NCBI RefSeq assembly: GCF_018449795.1
Contig: NZ_JAAVVE010000008.1
Span: 1-64,000 of the forward strand
DNA length: 64,000 nucleotides
Source of the DNA: Sphingomonas sp. dw_22
GTDB lineage: Bacteria > Pseudomonadota > Alphaproteobacteria > Sphingomonadales > Sphingomonadaceae
Reading direction: 5' to 3'
Position numbers and translations under genes: made by a program. The notes below the pieces were generated by a model, which worked only from the letters and a program-made list of their open reading frames with translations, did no database searches and was not told the DNA's origin. Shown here in pieces: positions 1-8,814 of the stretch (its first letter is position 1; every line of letters begins with the position of its first letter).

Positions 1-150
1 GCCACGGGGGGGCGGGGGTCGGGGGCCCCGCCCCCACCCCGGGGGGGGGGGCGGGGGCGGGCACGACACGCGGACACGGCCCGGGCGCGGGCCGGGGGGG
101 GGGAAGCACGGGGCCGGTTCCGCCCCGCCCCGGCCCAGGGCCTGGCCAGG
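1..150. other. G/C homopolymer-rich, probably unreliable sequence
   Basis: This stretch is almost entirely runs of G and C, including a run of ten or more G near positions 41-51, unlike the ordinary coding sequence that begins near 151. The frame of the following efflux gene is open through it, but the predicted residues are glycine/proline/arginine-rich and do not look like a NodT-family N-terminus. It most likely represents a poorly resolved contig end rather than biology. Confidence 0.6.
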
Positions 151-1233
151 GTGGGCGCCTGGGCCGCCGGCGGTCCGCAGCGCGCGCTCAACGCCTTCGG
201 CATCGGCACCGATCAGACCGCCGGCCAGGCCCAGCTCTCGGTCGCCTATGACGCCGATCTGTTCGGCCGCCTTGCCAACGCCAGCGCCGCCGCCCGCGCC
301 GCGCTGCTCGCTACCCAGGCCGCGCGCGACAATGTCCGCCTCGCCGTCACCGCGTCCGCCGCCGGCGGCTATATCGGCCTGCGCGCGCTCGACGCGCGGC
401 TGGCGGTGCTCCGCCAGACGGTCGAGGCCCGCCGCACCACGCTCCACCTCACCCAGCGCCGCGCCGAGACCGGCTATGCCCCGATGCTCGATCAGCGCCA
501 GGCCGAGGCCGAGCTCGCCGCCACCGAAGCGTTGATCCCCGCCACCGAGCTGGCGATCCGCCGCCAGGAAGACGCCCTCAGCCTGCTCCTGGGCGAAAGC
601 CCCCGCGAGATCGCGCGCGGCCTCGCGCTCGATGCCCTCCACACGCCGGAAACACCCGCAGGTCTCCCCTCCGAGCTGCTCCGCCGCCGCCCGGACATCG
701 CCCAGGCCGAGCAGAGCGTGGTCGCCGCCGATCGCTCGCTCGACTCGGCACGCGCCGCCTTCATGCCGAACATCCGGCTGAGCGCGGCCGGCGGCCTGGT
801 CGCCTCGACGCTGATCCCCGATCCGGTCACGATCTTCTCGCTGGGCGGCAGCATCCTCGCCCCGATCTTCGAGGGCGGGCGGCTCACCGCGCAGCAGGAC
901 GCCGCCGCCGCCCGGCGCGATCAGGCGGCCTTCGCCTATCGCAAGGCCGCGCTCACCGCCTTCCGCGAGGTCGAGGATTCGCTGGCGGGCGTGAGCCGCA
1001 TCGCCGAGCAGGAGCAGGTGATCGAAGGCCAGCGCACCTCGCTCGCCGAAGTGCTACGCCTCGCCACCAACCGCTATCGCGCCGGCTATTCGCCCTATCT
1101 GGAGCAGCTCGACGCCCAGCGCGCCCTGCTCTCGGCCGAGCTCGCGCTGGTCCAGGCCCGCGCCGATCGGCTGTCGGCATCGGTCTCGCTCTACCAGGCG
1201 CTGGGCGGCGGCTGGAGCCCCGACGCCCCCTGA
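151..1233 (+). CDS. RND efflux outer-membrane channel, NodT family (5' truncated)
   Basis: This is the C-terminal 360 residues of an outer-membrane efflux channel of the TolC/NodT type, which forms a trimeric tunnel for RND or MFS pumps. Visible signs are the paired long helical repeats, the family signature DLFGRLANAS near the beginning, PSELLRRRPDIAQAE in the middle and YLEQLDAQRALLSAELALVQ near the end. NodT proteins are usually about 460-480 residues, so roughly 100 N-terminal residues, including the signal peptide and lipobox, are missing. The frame stays open to base 1, so the GTG at 151 is only the first credible codon and not the true start. The pump partners would lie upstream, outside the window. 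Confidence 0.8.
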   Translation: MGAWAAGGPQRALNAFGIGTDQTAGQAQLSVAYDADLFGRLANASAAARAALLATQAARDNVRLAVTASAAGGYIGLRALDARLAVLRQTVEARRTTLHLTQRRAETGYAPMLDQRQAEAELAATEALIPATELAIRRQEDALSLLLGESPREIARGLALDALHTPETPAGLPSELLRRRPDIAQAEQSVVAADRSLDSARAAFMPNIRLSAAGGLVASTLIPDPVTIFSLGGSILAPIFEGGRLTAQQDAAAARRDQAAFAYRKAALTAFREVEDSLAGVSRIAEQEQVIEGQRTSLAEVLRLATNRYRAGYSPYLEQLDAQRALLSAELALVQARADRLSASVSLYQALGGGWSPDAP

Positions 1234-1240
1234 GCCCGGA

Positions 1241-1675
1241 TCAATCCTGCAATATCGCCGCAAGCTCGCCGAGCGGCGCGCTCTCCGCGAATTGCGGCAC
1301 GCTTTCGGGGATGACGATCCAGGGCTGCTTGCGCCCGACCCAGATATGCGCGCGCGGCACGATCCCGTCGCTCGCGTCCAGCGTCCCGGCGCGCAGGATC
1401 GCCAGCCCCGGCCGGGCGCTGTTCACATTGTAGATGCGCGTGTGGCACGTCCGGCATACGAACTGCCGCGACAGCGAGCCGCTCGGATTGGTGAAGCTGT
1501 ATTCGACGATCGGCCCTTCGACCGCCAGCGCACCGTCCATCACCGGCGCCTGCTCGGTGAAGGCACTGGCCGACCAGGTCTGGCAATCGAGGCAATGGCA
1601 GCAATAGACCGCCGGCAGCGTCTCCACCGCCAGCGTGTAGCGGACGGCGCCGCAACGGCAGCCGCCCGCCAGCAC
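1241..1675 (-). CDS. GFA-family (glutathione-dependent formaldehyde-activating enzyme-like) protein
   Basis: The 144-residue product has the zinc-binding pattern of the GFA/CENP-V fold: GGCRCGAVRY at the N-terminus, then CCHCLDCQ, then CRTCHTRIY. Members bind zinc; the prototype promotes S-hydroxymethylglutathione formation, but most family members have no proven substrate. The GTG at 1675 was chosen because AGAAGG lies upstream at normal spacing and because the product then begins immediately before the first zinc motif; a longer frame extending into asd would add residues unrelated to the family. It lies 2 bp after the asd stop codon and is probably co-transcribed and translationally coupled with asd. 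Confidence 0.8.
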   Translation of the reverse strand: MLAGGCRCGAVRYTLAVETLPAVYCCHCLDCQTWSASAFTEQAPVMDGALAVEGPIVEYSFTNPSGSLSRQFVCRTCHTRIYNVNSARPGLAILRAGTLDASDGIVPRAHIWVGRKQPWIVIPESVPQFAESAPLGELAAILQD

Positions 1676-1677
1676 GG

Positions 1678-2706
1678 TTATGCCGCCTTCTTCAGGTGCC
1701 GCCGGCCGAGCAGCTCGGCGATCTGCACCGCGTTCAGCGCCGCGCCCTTGCGGAGGTTGTCCGAAACGCACCACAGCGACAGCCCGTTGTCGACGGTCGA
1801 ATCCTCGCGCACGCGGCTGATGAAGGTCGCATATTCGCCGACGCATTCGATCGGCGTCACGTATCCGCCGTCCTCATGCTTGTCGATCAGCATCACCCCC
1901 GGCGCCTCGCGCAGGATCGTCTTGGCCTTCGCGGCCGAGATCTCGTCCTCGAACTCGATGTTGATTGCCTCCGAATGGCCGACGAACACCGGCACGCGCA
2001 CGCAGGTCGCCGTCACCTTGATCTTCGGATCGAGGATCTTCTTGGTCTCCACCACCATCTTCCACTCTTCCTTGGTCGATCCGTCGTCCAGGAAGCTGTC
2101 GATATGCGGGATCACGTTGAACGCGATCTGCTTGGTGAACTTCTGCGGCACGGCGGGATCGCCGACGAAGATGTTGCGGCTCTGCTCGAACAGCTCGTCC
2201 ATCCCCGCCTTGCCCGCGCCGGAGACCGACTGATAGGTCGCGACCACCACGCGCTTGATCTTCGCGGCATCGTGCAGCGGCTTCAGCGCCACCACCATCT
2301 GCGCGGTCGAGCAGTTCGGGTTCGCGATGATGTTGCGCTTGGTATAGCCGTCGATCGCCTCGGGGTTCACCTCGGGCACGATCAGCGGCACGTCCGGGTC
2401 CATGCGGTAGAGCGAGGCATTGTCGATCACCGTGCAGCCCGCCGCGGCGAACTTCGGAGCGTATTTCGCACTGCCCTCGGATCCGATCGCGAACAGCGCC
2501 ATGTCCCAGCCGGTGGGATCGAAATGCTCGATGTTCTGGACCTTGTACTGTTTCCCGGTCTCGCCGTAATCGACCGTGTCGCCGGTCGAGCGCGACGAGG
2601 CGAGCACCGCCAGATCGTCGATCGGGAATTCCCGCTCGGCCAGGATGTTCAGCATTTCACGCCCGACATTGCCGGTGGCGCCAGCGACCACGACACGGTA
2701 GCCCAT
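1678..2706 (-). CDS. asd: Aspartate-semialdehyde dehydrogenase
   Basis: The enzyme reduces L-aspartyl-4-phosphate to L-aspartate-4-semialdehyde with NADPH, the branch point to lysine/diaminopimelate, threonine and methionine. The 342-residue product has the nucleotide-binding loop GATGNVG at residues 9-15 and the catalytic cysteine in NPNCSTAQ (Cys132). Length matches the family. The ATG at 2706 is preceded by GGAG at suitable spacing, and the frame upstream of it has no family resemblance. It is transcribed divergently from the patatin gene at 2871; the 164-bp spacer must hold both promoters, though no convincing core promoter was recognised there. Confidence 0.95.
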   Translation of the reverse strand: MGYRVVVAGATGNVGREMLNILAEREFPIDDLAVLASSRSTGDTVDYGETGKQYKVQNIEHFDPTGWDMALFAIGSEGSAKYAPKFAAAGCTVIDNASLYRMDPDVPLIVPEVNPEAIDGYTKRNIIANPNCSTAQMVVALKPLHDAAKIKRVVVATYQSVSGAGKAGMDELFEQSRNIFVGDPAVPQKFTKQIAFNVIPHIDSFLDDGSTKEEWKMVVETKKILDPKIKVTATCVRVPVFVGHSEAINIEFEDEISAAKAKTILREAPGVMLIDKHEDGGYVTPIECVGEYATFISRVREDSTVDNGLSLWCVSDNLRKGAALNAVQIAELLGRRHLKKAA

Positions 2707-2870
2707 CACATACTCCAGATTGAGGACGAGTGGTGCCGCTACGCCTCCGGGCGCTTCGGCGCAAGCAAGCCGTGCTTTGCCCGGCCCATGGCTCCGCTTT
2801 GGCCGGATTTCCGCAAGACCCGCCGCCCCGATTCGGGTAGGATGGCGAACGGCTTGAGGGGGACCGGGCA

Positions 2871-4322
2871 ATGCGGCGAATGATGGCGATCGTCCTGCTG
2901 GGGCTGGCCCTGGGCAGCTGCGCGTGGCGCGGCGCGCTCAAGATGGACTGCGCCGATTTCGCCGCGCGCGTGCATCCGATCGAATACACCCCGCTCGAAC
3001 GCCAGATCCGCGGACTCGATCTCGAAACCCTCCCCCCGTCCGATCGCGCGCTCGCCGCCCGCCTCGCCGCCCGCGAGATCGCCCGGCTGCGTACCGATGA
3101 GAATTATCTCCGCGCCCAGTCCGGGCCACGGCGCGCGGTGCTGCTGCTCTCGGGCGGCGGGCAATGGGGGGCGTTCGGCGTCGGGCTGATGAACAAGCTG
3201 GCCGAGGAGCGGCTGTTCCCCGATGTCGCCGTCGTCACCGGCGTCAGCACCGGGGCGCTGCAGTCGCTGTTCGTCGGCGCCGGGCTCGACCGCCCCGATG
3301 CCGAGGGCGCCGCGATCCGCAAGGCGCTGGAGAACGCCTATTCCCCCGTGCGCGAAAGCGACATCGTCGATCGCGAATCGATGCAGTTCCTCGCCGCGCT
3401 CGACGGCGCCCTGGCCAATCTCAAGCCGCTCAAGCGCCGCTTCGAGGAGCGCATCTGCCCGCGCCTCTACGATCCCAAATCGCCCGAGGGCCGCGCGGGC
3501 ATCTGCCTGATCGCCCGGCTGCGCGACAATCCGGATCGCAAGGTGCTGCTCGGCATGATCGAGGCCAATTCGGGCGATTTCGGCTATGTCGACGTGCAGG
3601 AGCTGCTCGCGCCCTATGGCGACAGCGACGCGGATCTGGGCAAGGCCACCCAATGCCTTGCCGGCGCCGCGATCGCCTCGGCGGCGGTGCCGGTCTTCTA
3701 CCAGCAGGTCCGCGTCGACGGAAAAACCTATTATGACGGCGGCGTCCGCCAGTCGGTGTTCCTCTCCTCGGTGGTCGAGGCACGCCGCCAGGCCGCATTG
3801 CTGGTCCGTCAGGAGCGCCGGCGGCTGCTCCAGGAACGCGGCCTCCAGCCGGCCGACACGCTCGCCGCGCCCGAACCGCCGCCGGTCTATGTCATCCGCA
3901 ACGGCCCCACCGCGCTCCAGCCCGACGACAATCCCCCGCCCGGCGCGCGTGCCCGGATCGATCGCAACGCCGATGCGCTCAACGCCGCCCAGCGCAGCGA
4001 GGCGATCATGGTCAACCAGCTCGAGGTCGGCTCGATCGCGGCGCTGCGCCTCAACCAGCCCGGCGGCGCGATCTGGTTCGTCAGCGCCGACGGCTACCAG
4101 AACTATACGCCCACCTACGACCTGCATGTCCGCTGCGGCCCGCTCAAGACCCCGCGCGAGGCGATGTTCATCCCCGCCTTCATGCGCTGCATGATGGATT
4201 ACGGCCGAAACCGCGCCACCGGCGGCGAGCCCTGGATCGACCTGTGCCATTATGACGGCACCGAGACCCGCACGATCTGCAAGCGTCCGGGCGACGCCGC
4301 GCCGGCGCGGCTGATGCGCTAG
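2871..4322 (+). CDS. Patatin-like phospholipase, lipoprotein
   Basis: The 483-residue product starts with a lipoprotein signal, LLGLALGSC, with the lipidated cysteine at residue 17, so it is probably anchored in the envelope. The patatin domain shows the oxyanion loop SGGGQWGAFG (residues 94-103), the nucleophile elbow GVSTG (Ser126) and the dyad aspartate in DGG (Asp289). Patatin proteins are Ser-Asp acyl hydrolases acting on phospholipids or other esters; the substrate here is unknown. A GAGGGGG ribosome-binding site precedes the ATG at 2871. Its 3' end overlaps the convergent arsenite-transporter gene by 4 bp. Confidence 0.85.
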   Translation: MRRMMAIVLLGLALGSCAWRGALKMDCADFAARVHPIEYTPLERQIRGLDLETLPPSDRALAARLAAREIARLRTDENYLRAQSGPRRAVLLLSGGGQWGAFGVGLMNKLAEERLFPDVAVVTGVSTGALQSLFVGAGLDRPDAEGAAIRKALENAYSPVRESDIVDRESMQFLAALDGALANLKPLKRRFEERICPRLYDPKSPEGRAGICLIARLRDNPDRKVLLGMIEANSGDFGYVDVQELLAPYGDSDADLGKATQCLAGAAIASAAVPVFYQQVRVDGKTYYDGGVRQSVFLSSVVEARRQAALLVRQERRRLLQERGLQPADTLAAPEPPPVYVIRNGPTALQPDDNPPPGARARIDRNADALNAAQRSEAIMVNQLEVGSIAALRLNQPGGAIWFVSADGYQNYTPTYDLHVRCGPLKTPREAMFIPAFMRCMMDYGRNRATGGEPWIDLCHYDGTETRTICKRPGDAAPARLMR

Positions 4323-5356
4323 AATCGTCGCGCCGCCGTTCCTTTCTCATACCAGGGCCTGCTGCGCTTCACCAACGCGACGATCGACAGCATCACCGGA
4401 ACTTCCACCAGCACGCCGACCACGGTGGCCAGCGCAGCGCCGGAGTTGAGCCCGAAAAGGCTGATTGCGGCCGCCACGGCCAGCTCGAAGAAGTTGGAGG
4501 CCCCGATGAGCGCGGCGGGCCCCGCCACGCACCAGGCGACGCCCAGGCGCCGGCTGAGCCAATAGGCGATACCGGCGTTGAGATAGACCTGGAACAGGAT
4601 GGGCACGGCAATCAGCGCGATGACGAGCGGCTGCCGGAGGATCTGCTCGCCCTGGAAGCCGAACAGCAGGGCGAGCATGGCCAGCAGGCCGGCCAGGCTG
4701 ACCGGCCCCGATACCGCGAGGAGCCTGTCGAAGGATCGCCGGCTGCGGCGCAGCAGTATCCGCCGCGCGAACTGGGCAACCACCACCGGCACGACGATGT
4801 AGAGCGCGACCGACAGGGCAAGCGTGTTCCACGGCACCGTGATCGAAGCCACGCCCAGCAACAGGCCGACAAGGGGCGCGAAGGCGAAGACCATGACGAG
4901 ATCGTTCAACGCGACCTGGCTCAGGGTATAGCCCGGCTCGCCGTCCACGAGGTTCGACCAGACGAAGACCATGGCCGTGCAGGGCGCGGCGGCAAGCAGG
5001 ATGAGCCCGGCAATATATCCGGATGCCTCCCCGGCCGGGAGCAAAGGCGCGAACAGATGGCCGAGGAAAAATGTCCCCAGCAGCGCCATCGAGAAGGGCT
5101 TGACCGCCCAGTTGACGAACAGGGTCACGCCGACGCCGCGCCAATGCCGGCGGACGCTCCCCAGCGCCCCGAAGTCCACCTTGAGCAGCATGGGGACGAT
5201 CATCAGCCAGATCAGCAAGGCGACGACGAGGTTGACCCGCGCCGCTTGGAGCGCCGCGATCGCTGCGAACAGTCCGGGAAGCATATGCCCCAGGGCGACG
5301 CCCGCCACGATGCAAAGCGCCACCCACAGGGTCAGATACCGCTCGAATATGGTCAT
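4319..5356 (-). CDS. acr3: ACR3-family arsenite efflux transporter
   Basis: This 345-residue integral membrane protein has about ten hydrophobic segments and the ACR3 signature around LAAAPCTAMVFVWS, containing the conserved cysteine needed for arsenite transport. It extrudes As(III), and probably Sb(III), across the inner membrane using the proton motive force. It is the last gene of the operon arsR-arsC-acr3, 36 bp downstream of arsC. Its stop codon overlaps the convergent patatin gene by 4 bp. Confidence 0.93.
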   Translation of the reverse strand: MTIFERYLTLWVALCIVAGVALGHMLPGLFAAIAALQAARVNLVVALLIWLMIVPMLLKVDFGALGSVRRHWRGVGVTLFVNWAVKPFSMALLGTFFLGHLFAPLLPAGEASGYIAGLILLAAAPCTAMVFVWSNLVDGEPGYTLSQVALNDLVMVFAFAPLVGLLLGVASITVPWNTLALSVALYIVVPVVVAQFARRILLRRSRRSFDRLLAVSGPVSLAGLLAMLALLFGFQGEQILRQPLVIALIAVPILFQVYLNAGIAYWLSRRLGVAWCVAGPAALIGASNFFELAVAAAISLFGLNSGAALATVVGVLVEVPVMLSIVALVKRSRPWYEKGTAARRF

Positions 5357-5392
5357 GCCGGTCCTTCGATCAGCGCTGTCGGGCGGCGGCGG

Positions 5393-5806
5393 TCATTGCC
5401 GCGTCGCCTCCACGACCTCGCCGTCCTCCTTCACGAAAACGCTCTTTTGCGGGGTCGGCAGGAGCTCCAGGACGACCTCGGACGGCCGGCAGAGCCTGAC
5501 GCCCAGCGGGGACACGACGAGCGGCCGATTGATGAGGACGGGATGCTCGATCATGGCATCCACCAGCGCGCCGTCGCTCAGGCTCTCGTCGCCCAGTCCA
5601 AGATCCGCATAGGGCGTGCCTTTCTCCCGCAGCAGGGCGCGGGGCGTGATCCCGGCGCGGGCGATCAACTGGACCAGCAGGGCGCGGCTCGGCGGGGTCT
5701 TGAGATATTCGATGACATGGGGTTCGATCCCGGCATTGCGGATCATCGCCAGCACGTTCCGGGAAGTGCCGCATTCGGGATTGTGGTAGAGGATGATGTC
5801 GGTCAT
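5393..5806 (-). CDS. arsC: Arsenate reductase, glutaredoxin-dependent ArsC type
   Basis: The enzyme reduces arsenate to arsenite using glutathione and glutaredoxin, supplying the substrate of the neighbouring ACR3 pump. The 137-residue product starts MTDIILYHNPECGTSRN, placing the catalytic cysteine at position 12 as in the E. coli R773 enzyme; LINRPLVV and RLCRP contain the arginines that stabilise the intermediates. The ATG at 5806 lies 11 bp after the arsR stop; an in-frame TTG at 5824 that would overlap arsR is less likely. Confidence 0.93.
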   Translation of the reverse strand: MTDIILYHNPECGTSRNVLAMIRNAGIEPHVIEYLKTPPSRALLVQLIARAGITPRALLREKGTPYADLGLGDESLSDGALVDAMIEHPVLINRPLVVSPLGVRLCRPSEVVLELLPTPQKSVFVKEDGEVVEATRQ

Positions 5807-5817
5807 CGCGCCCGCGT

Positions 5818-6147
5818 TCAGCAACAGGCGAGTTCGGCCAGAAGCGGCTCGCAGAGTTCCGCCCGGCCCTGGCAGCAGTCCTTCGCCAGAAAGAGCATCA
5901 AGGCCCGCAGCCCGCCGATATCGGCACGCTGGATCTGCTGGCGCCCGCGTTTCTCGGACAGGACCAGCCCGGCCTTGGCAAGCACCGCCAGATGAGTCGA
6001 AAAGGTGCTTTGGCTCAGCCCCGAGGCTTCGACCAGCTGGCCGGTCGACAACCCATGGGGCTCATGCCGCACCAACAGGCGAAAGGCATCCAGCCGCGTG
6101 GGATGCGCCAGCGCGGCGAGAGCGGAGAGTGCGCGTTCCGAGTCCAT
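5818..6147 (-). CDS. arsR: ArsR-family As(III)-responsive repressor
   Basis: The 109-residue winged-helix protein has the recognition helix in SGLSQSTFSTHLAVLAKAGL and a cysteine-rich C-terminus: CC at 91-92, Cys99 and the terminal CC at 108-109. In other ArsR proteins arsenite binds a three-cysteine site; here the candidate site is C-terminal, as in several alphaproteobacterial ArsRs, instead of in the DNA-binding helix. It heads the operon arsR-arsC-acr3 and presumably represses it through two identical-arm palindromes directly upstream. Confidence 0.92.
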   Translation of the reverse strand: MDSERALSALAALAHPTRLDAFRLLVRHEPHGLSTGQLVEASGLSQSTFSTHLAVLAKAGLVLSEKRGRQQIQRADIGGLRALMLFLAKDCCQGRAELCEPLLAELACC

Positions 6148-6148
6148 G

Positions 6149-6166
6149 CATCGGGATTAACCGATG
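6149..6166 (-). promoter_or_regulatory. Putative ArsR operator, proximal copy
   Basis: A perfect inverted repeat CATCGG-N6-CCGATG lies immediately upstream of the arsR ATG. The same arms with the same 6-bp spacer recur at 6187-6204, so this looks like a dimeric-repressor site; bound here, ArsR would block the untranslated leader. Confidence 0.55.
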
Positions 6167-6178
6167 ATTTCCTGCCGC

Positions 6179-6208
6179 TCAATACCCATCGGAAATTCCC
6201 GATGTAAA
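6179..6208 (-). promoter_or_regulatory. Putative arsR promoter with distal ArsR operator
   Basis: On the minus strand a -35-like TTTACA (6203-6208) and a -10-like TATTGA (6179-6184) are 18 bp apart, and the second CATCGG-N6-CCGATG palindrome (6187-6204) fills the spacer. Repressor bound there would exclude RNA polymerase. The palindrome is seen directly; the promoter assignment is inference. Confidence 0.5.
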
Positions 6209-6405
6209 GGGCACCCCTTGCAATGTAGGATTTGAGCGCCGACCCCGGGGATCGGCTCTTTCTCATCGTCGAGGCACAGGAAACGCAGGCAAGCCCGCGT
6301 CCCGAAATACCCCTTTGGGGAGTCAACTTGGTCAACCGGCGGAGTCAACCGGTCCGGCGAAAATCCGCCGAACCCGTGGATTTCCGCCCAACCGGCGCGA
6401 GCCTG

Positions 6406-8637
6406 TTACTTGCCCTCCGTCCCCAGCCGCCGGTCCAGGAAGCCCAGGATCGTGCCCCAGAGATGCTGGCTGATGCCGGGGCCGCCCACGCGGTGGGTAT
6501 AGCCGGGATACATCATCATCTCGAACGGCACCTCATGCTGCTGGAGCGTCGCCGCCATCGCGGTGGTGTGCTCCAGCACGACATTGTCGTCGGCCATGCC
6601 GTGGACGATCAGCAGCGGGTCGGCGATCTTGGCCGCATCGGCGATATTGTCGGACTTCTCATACGCTTCGGGCACCTTGTTCGGATCGCCCATGTAGCGC
6701 TCGGTATAATGGGTGTCGTAGAGTTCCCACTTCGTCACCGGCGCCCCCGCCACGCCCGCGGCGAACACGCCCGGCGCGGATTCGAGCATCTTCAGCGTCA
6801 TGTATCCGCCATAGGACCAGCCATAGATCGCGATCCTGTCCGGATCGACGAAGCCCAGGCTCTTCAGATAGCGCGCCCCGGCAAGCTGGTCGGCGACTTC
6901 CACCGAACCCATCGCGTGCCAGATCGCGTCCTCGAATTCCTTGCCGCGATTGGCCGATCCGCGATTGTCGATCTGGAACCAGATATAGCCGCGATCGACC
7001 AGATATTGCTGGAGCGCGCCGCCCCAGGCCCGCGTGACGGTCTGCGAATGCGGTCCGCCATAATGCTGGAAGAACACGGAGTAGCGCTTGCCCGGCTCCA
7101 GCCTGGGCGTAATCATCTCCCAGTGCAGCACCGTGCCGTCATCGGCCTTCACCGTGCCGAAGGTCCGCTCGCGGTGGCCGGCGAGATAGGGATGATAGGG
7201 GTGATCCGCCGCAGTCACCGCATTCTCGCTCACCCAGGCCAGCCGCTTGCCGGTGGCGTCGGCCAGATAGACCTGGCTCGGCTGGTTGATGTTCGATCGC
7301 GTCACGATCGCCCGCGTCGCCGATCCATCCATCGTCGCGCTGTTCCACCAGCCCGCCTCGGTCAGCCGCGCCGGGACGCCCGGCTTGGCGTAATCGACCG
7401 AATAGAGCTGCCGCTCCAGCACATCGTCCTTGTTGCCCAGGAAGAAGACGCGGTGCTTCGCCTCATCGACATAGGTAGCGTCGATCGCGACTTCCCAATC
7501 GCCCTTGGTGAGCTGGGTCCATTTCCCCGCCTTCCAGCGATAGAGATGGCCGTGCCCGTCGCGCTCGGACCACCAGATCAGGCTGCCGTCGGAGAGCGGC
7601 TCGAAGCCGTTGGACAGGTTCACCCAGCTCCGCGGCTCCGATTTCTCGGTGAAGAGGATGCTCGACTTGCCGGTCGCGGGATCGACCTTGAGCATGTCGA
7701 GCACGGTCTGGTCGCGGTTCTGGCGCTGGACGTAGAGTGCGCTGCCGTCCTTCGCCCAATCGACCCGCGCGACATAGATGTCGGTCTCCTTGCCCAGATC
7801 GACCTTCACCCGGTTCGCGCCGGCCGGGTCCATGACATAGAGCTCGACCAGCGCATTGGGCGTGCCCGCCTTGGGGTAGCGCTGCTGGTAGATATTGGTG
7901 CCCTCGGCGCCGATCGCGGCGCGGGTGACGATGCCCACCGGCGCCTCGTCGAACCGCTCGACCGCGACATAGCGATCGCCCGGCGACCACCAATAACCGC
8001 TGAACCGGTCCATCTCCTCTTGGGCCACGAACTCGGCCTCGCCCCAATGGACGGTATCCTTGCCGTCCTGGGTGATCGGCGCGGCCTTGCCGGTCGCCAG
8101 GTTCATCACCACCAGATTCTGGTCCTGGACATAGCTGGCATAGCCGCCGGCCGGGCTGATCGCGGCGTTGAGCTTCGGCCCGGCGCCGGCGGGCAGCTTC
8201 TCGGCCTTGCCGTCCAGCGTGGCGCGATACAGCTCGCCTTCCAGCGGCACCAGGATCGATCGGCTGTCGGGCGCCCAGTCATAGGCGACGATGCCCTTGC
8301 TCCCGCCGATGCGGGCGCGCTCGCGCTGCATCTTCTCGGCCTCGGAAAGCTCGGCGCCGCTGCCGACCTTCTTCGAATCGACCAGCATCCGCCATTCGCC
8401 GCTGGTGGTATCCATCGCCCACAGGTCGAAGCGCTCCTTCTCGTCGGCGCGGGCACGCAGCAGCGTCAGCCATTTGCCGTCGGGCGAGAGCTTCATCGCC
8501 CGCGGCGCCGATCCGGCGATGTCGGGGCTGGAGAAGACGCGATCGAGCGTCAGGCGGCTCACCTGCGCGTTCGCGTCAGCCGGCACGATCAGCGTTCCAC
8601 CCGCGGTCAAAGCCAGACCCAACAGCCATTTGCGCAT
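6406..8637 (-). CDS. Dipeptidyl peptidase IV (S9 family serine peptidase)
   Basis: The 743-residue product carries a cleavable signal peptide (residues 1 to about 25, ending ADANAQ), so it acts in the periplasm or outside. An N-terminal beta-propeller (about 40-490) is followed by an alpha/beta-hydrolase domain with nucleophile GWSYGG (Ser608), the aspartate in HGMADDNV and the histidine in YTHRV. The paired glutamates in VAQEEMDRFSGYWW are the DPP IV signature that binds the substrate amino terminus, so removal of X-Pro or X-Ala dipeptides is expected. It stands alone; the 258 bp between it and arsR contain the ars control region and otherwise nothing recognised. Confidence 0.92.
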   Translation of the reverse strand: MRKWLLGLALTAGGTLIVPADANAQVSRLTLDRVFSSPDIAGSAPRAMKLSPDGKWLTLLRARADEKERFDLWAMDTTSGEWRMLVDSKKVGSGAELSEAEKMQRERARIGGSKGIVAYDWAPDSRSILVPLEGELYRATLDGKAEKLPAGAGPKLNAAISPAGGYASYVQDQNLVVMNLATGKAAPITQDGKDTVHWGEAEFVAQEEMDRFSGYWWSPGDRYVAVERFDEAPVGIVTRAAIGAEGTNIYQQRYPKAGTPNALVELYVMDPAGANRVKVDLGKETDIYVARVDWAKDGSALYVQRQNRDQTVLDMLKVDPATGKSSILFTEKSEPRSWVNLSNGFEPLSDGSLIWWSERDGHGHLYRWKAGKWTQLTKGDWEVAIDATYVDEAKHRVFFLGNKDDVLERQLYSVDYAKPGVPARLTEAGWWNSATMDGSATRAIVTRSNINQPSQVYLADATGKRLAWVSENAVTAADHPYHPYLAGHRERTFGTVKADDGTVLHWEMITPRLEPGKRYSVFFQHYGGPHSQTVTRAWGGALQQYLVDRGYIWFQIDNRGSANRGKEFEDAIWHAMGSVEVADQLAGARYLKSLGFVDPDRIAIYGWSYGGYMTLKMLESAPGVFAAGVAGAPVTKWELYDTHYTERYMGDPNKVPEAYEKSDNIADAAKIADPLLIVHGMADDNVVLEHTTAMAATLQQHEVPFEMMMYPGYTHRVGGPGISQHLWGTILGFLDRRLGTEGK

Positions 8638-8814
8638 ACCTTATTCGCCTCCCTGAGCGCGCGCGTTATCGCGGGGGATCGCGGCGCGGTAAAGAGCGCA
8701 GGCGAAACGAACCCCGGATCGCGACGCCGGCCATGCCCAACGCCGCGATAACCTTCATTTTCGGAAACCCTTAAGCACGCGCGCCGGTTTTTACGGGACA
8801 GGGAGAAAGCCGCC

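Noticed and set aside
1696..2883. Long plus-strand open frame opposite asd
   Set aside because: It mirrors the asd codons in a high-GC gene, has Arg/His-rich composition and no recognisable family; a coding shadow.
2739..4250. Long minus-strand open frame opposite the patatin gene
   Set aside because: Antisense shadow of the GC-rich patatin gene; low-complexity composition and no motif.
6232..8751. 839-codon plus-strand open frame opposite DPP IV
   Set aside because: Longer than the real gene but rich in Arg/His/Leu with no domain, while the minus strand has a full S9 catalytic set.
8763..8789. Possible EcfG promoter (GGAAA..CGGTT) before the DUF2383 gene
   Set aside because: Both elements deviate from GGAAC and CGTT, so the match is too weak to list as a feature.
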